Under the pieces are notes generated by a model, which was given only the letters and a program-made list of their open reading frames with translations, searched no databases and had not been told where the DNA came from. Of a DNA stretch of 64,000 bases, positions 1 through 10,190 are shown piece by piece. This DNA comes from Zasmidium citrigriseum (Eukaryota > Ascomycota > Dothideomycetes > Mycosphaerellales > Mycosphaerellaceae), in the NCBI GenBank assembly GCA_002786025.1, contig NHNW01000025.1:434001-498000 (forward strand), written 5' to 3'. Both the position numbers and the translations under genes were made by a program. Each line of letters begins with the position of its first letter. The stretch's first letter is position 1.

Positions 1-1079
1 TGCTTCGAGCAAGACAGAATCTGGCAGACTGCCTTCTACATTCATGTCCTTTGCTCGAAGCAAACCTTGTCATTGGCTGCATAGATGAAGACACGGTGCC
101 TTCAAGGGCTGAATTTTTGATACGGCATTGGGTCTAATGCGATGTCTCCAATGAGGAGCCATATGATCCACTGCCATGCGGTATGCAAAGGTGACGTCTT
201 GAATATGGCAAAATGTTCTACTCACCATCCTGTTGTCGTTCGTAGCCCGCGGCCACGAGACTTTCGGGGCTTGCGAATGGCACCCGAACCCGAAGAGGCG
301 GACTGGGTGGACGACGGCGGCGGCTGCTGCTGGTGATGTTGCACGTCCGGCTCCATGGCGTCGTCTCAGCACGTCTCCATCGTCGTCCGTGGCGAGTCCA
401 GGTCGCACAGAGGTGTGCTCGAGGCGAGGGAGGCCAGAGATGAGACGACGTCGCGCGCTCGCGTGGTGCCCCAGATTTGCTGGTCACGAGGAGCGCCTGC
501 CCTTCCTTGTCTTCTTCCTCCCGCCCGCCTGTTCCCTCCGCTCCCCTCATCCCGGCCCTCCACTGCTTGGCAACGGCTCGGCTGAGAGCTTGACCTCGTG
601 TCTCCGCGTGGTCGGTCGCGCGCGTGCCTCGACACGAGGTTGCCATGCAACTCTCCGGCGGCGACTGAACTTCGGCAGCTCCATCTCGCCTGACTCGTCT
701 GGGCCGAAGAACGGATCTGTTCGCGAAGAACCTGCGCTGCTGGCGGCACGGCATCCACCCTGACTGGCTCAATGTGGATTCCCCATGCCTGTTCCATGGG
801 GCAGGCATTGCACGCGGAGACGCCTCAATTCTCCACGCTGGTGGCACCAGGTAGCCTGATGCATGCCGGTGTTCCATGACCGCATCCAGCCCAGCGTACA
901 CTGGCCTGTATATCATGGTTGTCGTCGAACCGTACAACGTGTCGTTGTGAGAACCCATCCCCTACCCAGCAGCTTCTTTCTTGGGACCCCTTGCATCACC
1001 TCGTCCAACAACCCATCCTCTATTCGTTGGGTGTAAGAGTTTTCACCTATCAACATTGTCGACGCCAACACCACCCACC
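1..1079. other. Intergenic, upstream of MFS transporter
   Basis: No gene supported. GC-rich from about 230 to 770, where long open frames on both strands overlap each other; their translations are Arg/Ser/Pro-rich with no recognisable domain, as expected of chance frames in GC-rich DNA. The last few hundred bases presumably hold the promoter of the transporter starting at 1080, but I see no definite TATA element or operator. Confidence 0.6.
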
Positions 1080-2713
1080 ATGTCTTCCTTGGACGAGGTC
1101 AAGCAGAAAGATGTCGAGCTCGTCGAGGAGAGCACCAGCCACGATGAGGAGAGAGCAAGAGAAGAAAAGGCGCTTGTGCGCAAGATCGACCTATACCTGC
1201 TGCCGACCATGTGGGTGATGTATCTACTGTCCTACATGGATGTGAGTACTCTCAACGCAACGAGTAGGGGATCAATGTCTAACGAAATTCTAGAGAACCA
1301 ACATCGGTAACGCGAAAGTTGCCGGTATGACGGACGACCTCGACATGGATTCGAACGAGTACTCCATCAGTTTGGTCGTCTTCTTCATCACATACGTTCT
1401 GTTTGAGGTGCCCTCCAACCTCATCCTGGCCAAGACCCGACCGTCCATCTTCCTGGCCACTATCATGGCGCTTTGGGGCGTTGTCACATGCTGCATGGCC
1501 AAGGTGGAGACATACGGACAGCTCGTTGCGTTGCGTGTCATTGTCGGCATCCTGGAGGTAATGCCCACAATAGAAGCTACCTCATGCTTTGCGATATACG
1601 TGCTGACTGGTGGCTTCGCAGGCTGGTTTTGCGCCCGGCATTTTGCTGATTTTGTCCAGCTGGTACAAAAAGCATGAGCAATCGAAGCGATTCGCCGTCT
1701 ACATCGTGAGTTTCAACACTCTGTGTGCGAGACGCAATACGGCTGACCATTTTCCTCCCTGTAGTCCGCTGCTGTTCTATCGGGAGCTTTCGGCGGTATC
1801 ATTGCCGGAGGAATCACAGGAAGTCTCGAAGGACGATACGGAATCCGAGGATGGGTAAGTCTAAAGGGCAGAAGCCATACCCTCGCATGTCTGAGACATA
1901 TACTGACCTTCTGCCCTTTACTTTAAATAGAGATGGCTCTTTATCGTCGAAGGCGCTGCGACCGTGGGATGGGCTATCTTCTCCGCGTTCATCTTGCCAG
2001 ACTTCCCGGCCAACACCAAGAAGTTCACTGCCCGGGAGAAAGAGCTGGCAATCTCTCGTCTGGAGGCGGACGACGTTACAAACCGGACGGAGGACCGACC
2101 CAGGTTGACCTCACTGCAAGCCATGAAAGACTCAATCACTTCCTGGCGTGTGTGGATTCTTATCCTGGGTTACATGGTCATCGTCGGCTCGTCCACGCTG
2201 TCTTACTTCTATCCCACTCTGGTTGAAGGACTTGGATACACTTCGCACATGGCCCAGTACATGGTGGTGCCAATTTACGCCGTGGCTTTTGTCTGCGTTC
2301 TGGTCACGGGATACTTTTCAGACAAATTTCCCCTCCAGAGAGGCATCATCATCGCGGCATGGCTCACCGTATCGCTGATCTGCTCGATCGTCATCTGCGT
2401 CGTGTACGATTTCACCGCACGATACGCATTGCTGGTCATCATGGCAGCTGGTCTCTGGAGTACCAATGGTCTCTCGCTGTCATACGCATCGAGTACATTC
2501 GCAAGCATGCCACAAGAGACAAGAGCTGTGTCCCTTGCGCTGGTCAACGCACTCGGCAACCTTGCACAGATCTACGGCGCCTACCTCTTTCCATCGAAGG
2601 ATGCCCCCAAATACTTGCTGGGCTTTGGCGTCATCAGTGGAATGTGCGCTTTTGGTGTCATTGTCTATGCTTTGGCGCATGTGCTTCTGCGAAAGTATAT
2701 CCCAAAGAACTAG
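1080..2713 (+). CDS. MFS transporter, Dal5/allantoate permease family
   Basis: Predicted plasma-membrane H+ symporter of the anion:cation symporter branch of the major facilitator superfamily, a group that carries allantoate, vitamins or other small organic anions. Five exons join in frame: 1080-1241, 1294-1557, 1622-1705, 1765-1854 and 1931-2713, giving 460 aa. Introns have GT..AG ends. The N-terminus is charged and cytosolic. Helix 1 ends LLSYMDRTNIGNAKVAGM across the first junction, the hallmark of this family. A second block, ILE-AGFAPG...LSSWYKKHEQSKR, spans intron 2 and matches the conserved loop after helix 4. The last exon carries the central loop and helices 7-12. The protein is slightly short for the family (usually 480-540 aa) but ends well after helix 12. 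The substrate cannot be told from sequence. It stands alone, with no obvious co-directed partner. Confidence 0.88.
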
Positions 2714-3649
2714 GATAGGAGGACAGAACTTGAATTGCAAATCTGAATCCTTCAACGCTCATTGAACATCTTCACGTTTTCGTTTGGATCGTCTTGAAAC
2801 CATGACACGATTCACTGCCAAGACTTTGCTCTACTCAGTTAATACAAATAGTTGTTGTAAACACGGACGAAGCCGCAAGAGTGATCGAAGAACCTCCAAA
2901 GAAGTTGTGTACAGTTGGTTCTGTAACGAGAAAGGAGAGCATTGCGGCAACGAAACATACAAGATCTAGACTTCTTAGCAGGCTTGACTTGGGAAAATTT
3001 CGCGAGCTTTCAAAGGAGGAGAGACAGTGCTAGCATGTGAAACGGTCTGAGGGATGAGTGAGACAGCCTCGAGCACATGCTAGAAGAGATTGGTCTTGAA
3101 AGCGAAGAGGCATTGCGGTACGTTCAAAGAGCTCATCAGATGCAGACAAGTGGCAATCAGATACAGTTGAAGGAACAAGTGAAAGGAAAGGTGAAGGAGC
3201 ATGTGAAGGGACAAGTAAAGAGCAAGTGAAAGACAATCTAGTGAAAAGTGGAGGGACAAGCAAAGGAGCATGTGAAAGGACATGTGACCTTCATTAAAGC
3301 TCTTTAGACTAAGGCAACAAGCCCCTCGCTGGAGTGTCCGTACTTCTAGAGAAGCTCATCCCTGACTACAGTCCCTGTCAGAGAGCAGCAGATGATCAAG
3401 CGACATATTCAAAATACAATGATCTTGCTCTGCAGAATGTAGTTGTATAGAGCTCTTGCCGCGACTCTGCGCAGAAGTGATGTTTACTCGAAATAGAGTT
3501 TCGGCAGCGCGACAGGGATTGCATGCATTAGCGCCACGCTAGCGCGGGCACGTTTCACGACTTTAAAGCTGGAGCAACTTCCTCGACTTCTCGACTTCAC
3601 ATCAACCACCAAAACATCAACCTCAACACCCACCGCCAACGACAACATC
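2714..3649. other. Intergenic with degenerate short repeats
   Basis: No gene supported; a 61-aa frame at 2784-2969 lacks any domain. It holds the 3' flank of the transporter, the degenerate repeat patch at about 3170-3295 (listed separately), and the promoter and leader of the RRM protein that starts at 3650. The leader just before that start is rich in CAACA and CACCA, as in many fungal 5' UTRs. Confidence 0.5.
3170..3295. repeat. Degenerate about 12/24-bp direct repeats
   Basis: Purine-rich tract in which variants of GGACAAGTGAAAGGAG and CATGTGAAAGGA recur about five times (for example near 3173, 3195, 3212, 3252 and 3268). Copies differ by several bases and spacing is irregular, so this is an old or slippage-derived array rather than a tidy minisatellite. 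No function can be assigned. Confidence 0.5.
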
Positions 3650-5098
3650 ATGGCGACCGAACGCGCACCCTTCCCATACGAGCCAGAGGAGTTCGCCGGT
3701 GACCCCCGCGTCTCCTACAGCAAGGTCGCCCGCACCTACCTGCTCGAGGACGAGAACGGCATCGAGTGGGAGTGGCTGCCGGCTGTCAAGAAGTGGACTC
3801 AGACGGTATGACACTCGGTGACTCCTGTCTGATATGAACAGGCTTTGCCTGCGTGTTGACGTCTTTGCTACGCAAAAGCCGCAGCAGACCACTAACATGC
3901 CCGCCACCCTAGATCTCTGAGGAGGAAGCCAAGCAGCAAGCTGAGGCCTACAAAGTGGCCGGCGTTGACGAGGACGCTCCAGCTTTCAACCCAGCCAAGA
4001 AGCGCAAGGAGGTCGAGCTTGAGGATGTAAGTGCACTACCCGCTAGCAACATCACCTTACTGACCACATCACAGCCGGACACCAACCGAAAGGGATCGAA
4101 GACTGGACCAGGAGCCGCCGCCGCCGATGCCAAAGAAGCCAAAGATGCCACCGATGCCAAAGACGAGCCAGCCGCCAAGCCCAACAGCGCTATCTACGTC
4201 ACCGGACTTCCCCTGGATGCTGACCTGAAAGAAGTTAGGACTTTCTTCAAGAGATTCGGCCTCATTGCGCGGTCGCCCGACACCGACGAGTGGCGTATCA
4301 AGATGTACGTCGACGACGACGGCCAATTCAAGGGAGAAGCCCTCATCAGTACGTTCCGTTCCAAAGGGCCGCACATGAATGCACTAACAAGAATGACACA
4401 GTCTTCTTCAGCCATTTGTCGGTGCCGCAAGCTAAGATGTACCACGGCCAACCTTTCCGCCTTGGCGACAGTGTGAACATGTCCATCGAGGAAGCGGACA
4501 CCAGCTACAAGAAGCACACGGCCGAGTCGGCCAAGGCCGATGCCAAAGGCGCAAAGTCCAAGGCCTCTCGAGCCAAGGCCAAGGCCTTGAACGAGGACAT
4601 GAAGCGGTAAGCCTTGCACCAGGTATGAAATGGTATGGATCTTCTCACTAATCTCACTTCTACAGCCGCACGGCCATTTGGGATTCTGACGAAGAAGAGG
4701 TCGAGGACGACAACATCAAGGCCGCGGAGAAGTTCTACAAGGTGGTCATCATCAAGAAGGCGTTCTCCTTGAACGACTTGGATGAGGACTCTACCCTGTA
4801 CGATGACATTCGCGAGGATATGAAGGAGGCGGCCGAGGAGTTCGGCAAAGTCAAGAACGTCACTGTCTTCGACAACGAGCCTGCCGGTGTTGTGACCATT
4901 CGCTTCGCCGAAGCCGCTGCCGCGCGGGAGTGTGCAGAGAAGCTCGACGGTAGGGCCTACAACGGCCGCAGCCTCGTCACCTCTCTCGATTCCGGCAAGA
5001 CTCGTTTCCGCAAGAAGGTCAAGACGGAGGAGCAGAAGGAGGCCGAAGAGAAGAAGCGAATCGAGGAGTACTCCAAGTACATCGAGCAGGAGAACTAG
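3650..5098 (+). CDS. HTATSF1/Cus2-like U2 snRNP splicing factor
   Basis: Two-RRM protein of the Tat-SF1/Cus2 family, which binds U2 snRNP and SF3b and aids U2 folding during prespliceosome assembly; nuclear. Five exons: 3650-3805, 3913-4026, 4075-4348, 4402-4606 and 4666-5098, giving 393 aa. The N-terminus carries the family's DENGIEWEWLPAVKKW block. RRM1 starts at NSAIYVTGLPLDADLKEV and crosses intron 3; the linker is Lys/Ala-rich; RRM2 starts at KVVIIKKAFSLNDL and is the UHM-like domain, followed by an acidic/basic coiled tail ending EYSKYIEQEN. Intron 2 (4027-4074) is only 48 bp, a multiple of three, and has no stop, so a retained form would add 16 residues; its CTGAC branch and CAG acceptor argue that it is real. 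Upstream and downstream neighbours are unrelated. Confidence 0.88.
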
Positions 5099-5499
5099 AG
5101 GTCTCCGCTTGATGTCTGTGCACTTGACGACACTTTCAACCTCGTTTCACGGCGTTTGGGCTAGGCTGCAAGCTTAGCAAAGGGAGGCGATTGCATCACC
5201 GAGATACCCATTGAATTGGCTGAGGGAAAAGCTGGATCGTCTGAGTGCTTTGCAGCGGCAATACTCTTTAGCATGGCGTCAATGGGTAGTCAATCACACA
5301 ATACTTGCGCAAGAGGCGCATCAACAAAATTTCTCACATGAGTTTCCATTTCATTGGAAAGTTCTTGCCCTTGTTCACTGTCTCGTATGTGTCTGTTGCC
5401 TATACGCCGAACTCCACGCTTCATCACGAAAGAAGGCCAAAATGACTGTCCCATCGACAAAGTCTTGCGATTGATATACTACAGTTTTCGGGCGGCCAT
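5099..5499. other. Intergenic between convergent genes
   Basis: Holds the 3' flanks of the RRM protein (plus strand) and the ammonium transporter (minus strand). An 87-aa frame at 5211-5474 has no recognisable domain and is not called. No terminator motif stands out. Confidence 0.5.
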
Positions 5500-7032
5500 T
5501 CAAGCAGCAGTCCCGACCGGCGACATGGTATCCCTCGTAAAGGTCCTCAAAGGATAATCATTCTTCTCGATCCTCACCGGCGTCTGGCCCCTCGTCAAAC
5601 TCCTCACGCTCTGTCCATCATCAAAGTCCTCATGATCCCTCATACCCTCGGGCTTGACGTCCCTCACCAACTCCACATAATCGTACGCAAACTCGCCAAT
5701 CTCGGCGTCGTCGATACCCATCTCCTCCTCTTCCAAGGTGGCTCGGAGTTTGAGCGCGGGGATGAAGCGCGAGGTGAAAGAGATCAAAAGGAGAATGCCG
5801 CAGGTCATGATGAAGGAGTAGAGCAACCCGCTGGCGGAGTCGGCGAGTTGGATGGCGAGTTGGATCCAGTGATGGTTGAGCCAGCCGCCGGAGATGACGG
5901 TGTAGCCGTCTAGGGCGGCGATGTAGTCTGCTGCGAAGAGACCTGTGCAGAGGTTGCCGATGATGCCGCCGATGGCGTGCACGGCGAAGATGTCGAGGGC
6001 ATCGTCGGCGCCGATCCAGTATTTGAGTTGTGTGGCGAAGTTACAGCCTATGCCTGCGCAGACGCCGTAGACGACGGCGGCCCAGGCGGGGACGTAGCCT
6101 GAGCCGGGCGTGATTGCTACTAGGCCGGAGATGACGCCTGAGCAGAAGCCTACGGTCGACCATTTCTTTTCGAGGCGGTAGTCGACCAGGCACCAGGTGA
6201 TTCCTCCGACGCAGGCGGCGAGGTTGGTTACGACGGCGGCCATTACGGCGCGGAGGTTGGCGCTGAGGGCGGAACCTGCGTTGAAGCCGAACCAGCCTAC
6301 CCAGAGGAAGACGGTGCCGATGACGATGTGGGTGACGTTGTGGGGGCGGTAGTTGAGGGCGTGGGTGCCGTGGCCTGATCGCTTGCCTAGGATGTAGGAG
6401 TATGCCAGAGCTGCTGTTCCTGACGAGATATGCACTGGGGTCCCTCCTGCGAAGTCCAGTCCCCCGAGTCTGTAGACCCAACCACTGGGGTTCCAGGTCC
6501 AGCAGGCAATGGGATCGTAGACCACGGTTGTCCAGAGGAACATGAAGACGACGCAGGGCAGCATGCGACCGCGCTCTGACACTGCACCCACTGCAAGAGC
6601 GACAGTGATGGCGGCAAACATTCCTTGGTAGACGCAGAACATCAGGTCAGGGATCCTGTCACTGCCCACACTAGGATGACCGAGGACGCCCATGAGACCA
6701 AAGTTGTCAAGTCGCCCAATGAAAGGACCAGCATTGTGTGAGAAAGCCAGTGAGTATCCCCAGAAGAACCACTGGAAGCTGACGACTGCCACGGCCATGA
6801 TTGACAGCCATATCAGAGATAGGGCGGATTTTCGTCGTGCAAGACCCGAGTAAAAGAAGCCCACGCCAGGTATCATCAGCAAAACGAGGGCAGTGGCTGT
6901 GATCATCCATCCTATGTCGCCAGATTCGTAGTATACATTCAAGTTTTGTGAAAGTGAATCGCCGCCTGTCTTTGGTCCATTGTCGGGGAAAGATTCGAGA
7001 GGGATATACGGTAGTGATGATTCTTGGGCCAT
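5500..7032 (-). CDS. Ammonium transporter, MEP/AMT family
   Basis: Plasma-membrane ammonium permease (Mep/Amt/Rh superfamily) that takes up NH4+/NH3 when nitrogen is scarce. Single exon, 510 aa, close to fungal Mep proteins (about 480-500 aa). After a 36-residue outside N-terminus, eleven hydrophobic segments follow. Signatures seen: the GVGFFYSGLARRKSAL block after helix 1, the AMT signature beginning DFAGGTPVHISSG with Asp193, and the twin pore histidines His201 (in PVHISSG) and His352 (in DIFAVHAIGG). The C-terminal tail of about 90 residues contains the conserved GIDDAEIGEFAYDY stretch that couples subunits in the trimer, so the protein looks intact. Start chosen because it is the first ATG and gives the usual N-terminus. 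TGATAA sites upstream fit control by a GATA-type nitrogen regulator. Confidence 0.95.
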   Translation of the reverse strand: MAQESSLPYIPLESFPDNGPKTGGDSLSQNLNVYYESGDIGWMITATALVLLMIPGVGFFYSGLARRKSALSLIWLSIMAVAVVSFQWFFWGYSLAFSHNAGPFIGRLDNFGLMGVLGHPSVGSDRIPDLMFCVYQGMFAAITVALAVGAVSERGRMLPCVVFMFLWTTVVYDPIACWTWNPSGWVYRLGGLDFAGGTPVHISSGTAALAYSYILGKRSGHGTHALNYRPHNVTHIVIGTVFLWVGWFGFNAGSALSANLRAVMAAVVTNLAACVGGITWCLVDYRLEKKWSTVGFCSGVISGLVAITPGSGYVPAWAAVVYGVCAGIGCNFATQLKYWIGADDALDIFAVHAIGGIIGNLCTGLFAADYIAALDGYTVISGGWLNHHWIQLAIQLADSASGLLYSFIMTCGILLLISFTSRFIPALKLRATLEEEEMGIDDAEIGEFAYDYVELVRDVKPEGMRDHEDFDDGQSVRSLTRGQTPVRIEKNDYPLRTFTRDTMSPVGTAA

Positions 7033-7175
7033 GTTTATGTCGTTGATGCCTCGTGAGGCTGTCGTGAGATTCTAAGTGCGCGACCAGGAGTCGGAGAGAT
7101 GGAGGTCTAGCAGTATATCGACATGCGTGGCTCGCGATTAAATGCAGGAAAGTCGTAAATGATCGTTCGTCCCCT

Positions 7176-7181
7176 TGATAA
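7176..7181 (+). promoter_or_regulatory. GATA-factor site upstream of ammonium transporter
   Basis: TGATAA matches the HGATAR site bound by AreA/Nit2-type nitrogen regulators. It lies about 145 bp upstream of the ammonium transporter ATG, and a second TGATAA lies at 7503-7508. Ammonium permeases are classic targets of this regulator in fungi; binding here is inferred. Six-base matches occur by chance, so this is only suggestive. Confidence 0.4.
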
Positions 7182-9480
7182 CGAGTGTTCGGTAGTCGTT
7201 GAAGAAGTCCTAGGTCCAAGTGACACGGAATGAAAGTGAAAGGGCGAGCGTTTGGTGCTTATGGGCGTTCAATTCCTCATATGGATGTTCTCGTCAGGGT
7301 CCTGGGTTGGCAATCACGGAGGGCCGTTGGTGGATGGATTCAGAGCCAGATGCCGAGAGCCTTGATCGAGTAGGACAGTTGGGGACGGTGAAGTATAACA
7401 ACAACACCCAGCGCTGCTGCACAGTGGGATGGATTGGGGGTTAGCAAGCTATTTGTGGCGCGTGTGGAACGGCAAAATGACGAACGAAGGCAGCGGGCAG
7501 CATGATAAAGGGGAGCACAAGCACATCGAGCTTGTGCGCGCCTACGCCCACTGCCGTCTCCATCGCAGCCAAGGCGCACTCCATCAGCGCTCGCCTCGCG
7601 TAGGAGTGGACAAATGAAGAGCTTCACTGCAGGATTCACGCCCGTCAGCACGCTGGTCGACATGCGAGATGCGAGATGGGGGAGAGAGGACGTCGCCGCA
7701 GGACGCTGCCGCTCCAAACTTCGACAGGGCCACTAGGGCCCGGGATCGCGCTGCTTATCTGCGCCCAATCAGCGCTCTGTACCTTGCGGAAGTGCATCCA
7801 TGGGGAAAGGTGTCCGCTGCGGCTAGCAAAGCCAATTCACTCCCTCTTCTCCCCACCCGCGTGATGAAGGCCATCGCGCTTCTCATCCGCGCCGTCCAGA
7901 CTGCGCGTATTGATGAAGACACCTCACCACCCACTCCTTCCGCCCTATCGCGCTGCACGAGCTATAGCATCTTCATGCACGAACAATCAAACAAAAGCAA
8001 AAGATATTCATCAAGCCTCGCCTGCGTGATAGAGCCCGAGGCCGCGGACCTGTCAGCTGCAGCCTTCGACAAGGTCCACGCCATCGGGATGCGCCACGAG
8101 TTCCACCCTGGATTTCCTCGGCCTGCGATGTTTCCCTGCCATTGGAGCGAAGACGCCCTGCTCGTCACCAACAAGATCGATCACAAAGCTCGTCTTGAAG
8201 ATACCAATCTTATCAACATTGCTTTTCCTCCGCCGCAGGCATCCTGATACCAACAGCATCTTCCAGCGCGAAACGAGACATCATGAAACGGCCTACACGG
8301 ACGATGTGGTGTGATTCAAGTTAGTCTAACGCGTGCGGCGTGACTTTGCCGCATGTGAAATAAATGAAATACGCAAGCTCCTTCTCAACGGCGTTGGGCA
8401 CTTCTTCGAAGGCTTGGCTGGGCCAGAACAACGTCTTCTCTCCGACCTGCCTCGGACTGGAGACTGGAGTGGAAGTGTCTGCGAACTGCTCCAGGGTCGA
8501 CGTCCATATCCTGGCATTTTCATCGAGGCACTCCGATCTTAACCAATTCGTGGAGTGCAGTGGAGCTGTCTTCTCGAGCACTCCCGAAGACCTTTGATGT
8601 TCTTCTTCTTGTTCTTGCACCCGGCATTCTGCGGAACCAGAGATCGAAGAACCAGCTTACGACCTCCTCAAAGATCGACATGGCTGCGACGACTACTTGA
8701 GCAGAAAGCTGACTCATGAGTAGATGCGAGCGCAAGTCTGTGAGAAAGTAAGCCATGCCTCAGACTATCGTTTCGGATCATTGGAACAAAACTTCCACCT
8801 ATGAAAGATCATCCATTTCAGAGGCCGGAAGACACTTCCAGCAGGTGAGCACACGAGCAAGCCTAAAAGCTCTCCAAAGATTGGGACCGGCGCAAATCCT
8901 AGTCATGATAGCGTTCTTCACGGCATCTTCGGCTCGAAGTCTGAACCCTGGTGGAGTTCCTGCAACTCGGTAGGAGAGATACGAACTTTGCCTGCCTGAT
9001 CAAGTTCTTTCTCCTTGGGCGCATTCTCGTGGATTCCGAATGAAACATCAGATGCAATTCTGATCCGCCATCACATGCGCCAGCCGACGTTGCCTTGCAA
9101 GAAAAGCTACAGGGACATTGAACCAATTCATTGTCCAAAGGACTTCATGTTCAATAATGTTCAATGAACATGAACAGTGACTTCAAGCACATGCACAACG
9201 CCGCATTACACAAATTAGAAGCTGCGACTGAAGCTTGATCACCAATTGACAAAGGAAGTTGAAGGTCACTGCCATTGGAAAGAGCAAAGCAATGATGTTG
9301 AAGCAGTTGCATTGAACAAGAGCAAGTACTGTCTTCTCGCGCCTCTAGGCAACACTGTCCTCTGTCGTATTGTCTTCTGTATGCTGTACACTATTTGCAT
9401 CTATCGTCCCGTATTCATACAAGACTGATCGAACTCTTCGTCTGCACTATTCACCAACCTCCCCTCGCCAAGACTTCAAG
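7182..9480. other. Long intergenic stretch (about 2.3 kb)
   Basis: No gene I can support. Open frames at 7669-8247 (+, 192 aa), 8321-8620 (-, 99 aa) and 8520-8756 (-, 78 aa) show no family match, no consistent splice structure and no clear start context. Base composition resembles host DNA with normal CpA/TpG content, so this is not a RIP-mutated transposon. The first part should contain the promoter of the ammonium transporter; the last 100 bases are the CT-rich leader of the DUF2293 gene. Confidence 0.5.
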
Positions 9481-10137
9481 ATGCCGCCCCGACGCGCTCT
9501 GGCGGACCTCGCGCCGAACACATCCCACCCACGAAACGGCCTCGCCGCCTCCATCCACGCACCCGCAAACTTCAAATCCCCATTCCACCGGCCCAAGTCG
9601 ATGGACGCCGATGCAAGACACCGTCCCGATCTCTCAAATCTCACACCAGAAGAAACACGTCTCCGCCGCCGCGAATGGAACCGCGGTCCACTAACCGACC
9701 TCTTCCCACGAATCCCCGCCAATGCCCTAGACCGCATCCTAGACATCTGCATCGACGTCAAAGACTTCACGTACAACCTCTCCGAATCCAAAATCTGGAA
9801 TTGGCGCCGTCTGACGAGTATCGTCGTCGCGCACGTTCGGCATGCTCATAGCGATTACGACAGACTCCTGCGGGAGGAGAGATTGGAGCGGTATGAAGCG
9901 CGGAGGTTGTCGGGAGACAGTGTGTGGAAGAAGCTGAGGGAGTGGTGTCCTTGGGATGAGTCGAATCCAGTGCTGGAGCAGGCGTTTCAGGCAACGCTTT
10001 TGCCGCCGGAGTTGAGGGATCCGACGTGGGATCCTATGGATATTGATGAGGATTTGGAGGATCTGGAGGTTGGGTCGGTGAATGTTGCTGGTGCTGGGAG
10101 TGGGGATTTGGCGGATGATCCGATGGATTTGGATTGA
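9481..10137 (+). CDS. DUF2293 domain protein
   Basis: Fungal protein of unknown function with a DUF2293 domain, 218 aa, single exon. The start is the ATG at 9481 (context AAGATGCCG); the open frame runs further upstream but that part reads like leader. The N-terminal 60 residues are basic and Pro-rich. The domain covers about residues 75-165: it begins PLTDLFPRIPANALDRIL, then the helical block TSIVVAHVRHAHSDYDRLL, then EARRLSGDSVWKKLREW, the usual order for this family. The C-terminus is acidic, with two DPMD-type motifs (DPMDIDEDLEDLE and DDPMDLD). No enzymatic role is known. It converges on the PAF-acetylhydrolase gene with only 53 bp between the stop codons. Confidence 0.8.
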   Translation: MPPRRALADLAPNTSHPRNGLAASIHAPANFKSPFHRPKSMDADARHRPDLSNLTPEETRLRRREWNRGPLTDLFPRIPANALDRILDICIDVKDFTYNLSESKIWNWRRLTSIVVAHVRHAHSDYDRLLREERLERYEARRLSGDSVWKKLREWCPWDESNPVLEQAFQATLLPPELRDPTWDPMDIDEDLEDLEVGSVNVAGAGSGDLADDPMDLD

Positions 10138-10190
10138 GATGTCCTCTCTCCGAACTTCAGGACATGAGTCGAGTAACGTTTACGGCTCGT

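Noticed and set aside
218..958. Minus-strand 246-aa frame (and plus-strand 233-763)
   Set aside because: Overlapping frames on both strands in GC-rich DNA, Arg/Ser-rich, no domain, no splice pattern.
7669..8247. 192-aa plus-strand frame between ammonium transporter and DUF2293 gene
   Set aside because: No family resemblance, mixed low-complexity composition, competing minus-strand frames; not supportable as a gene.
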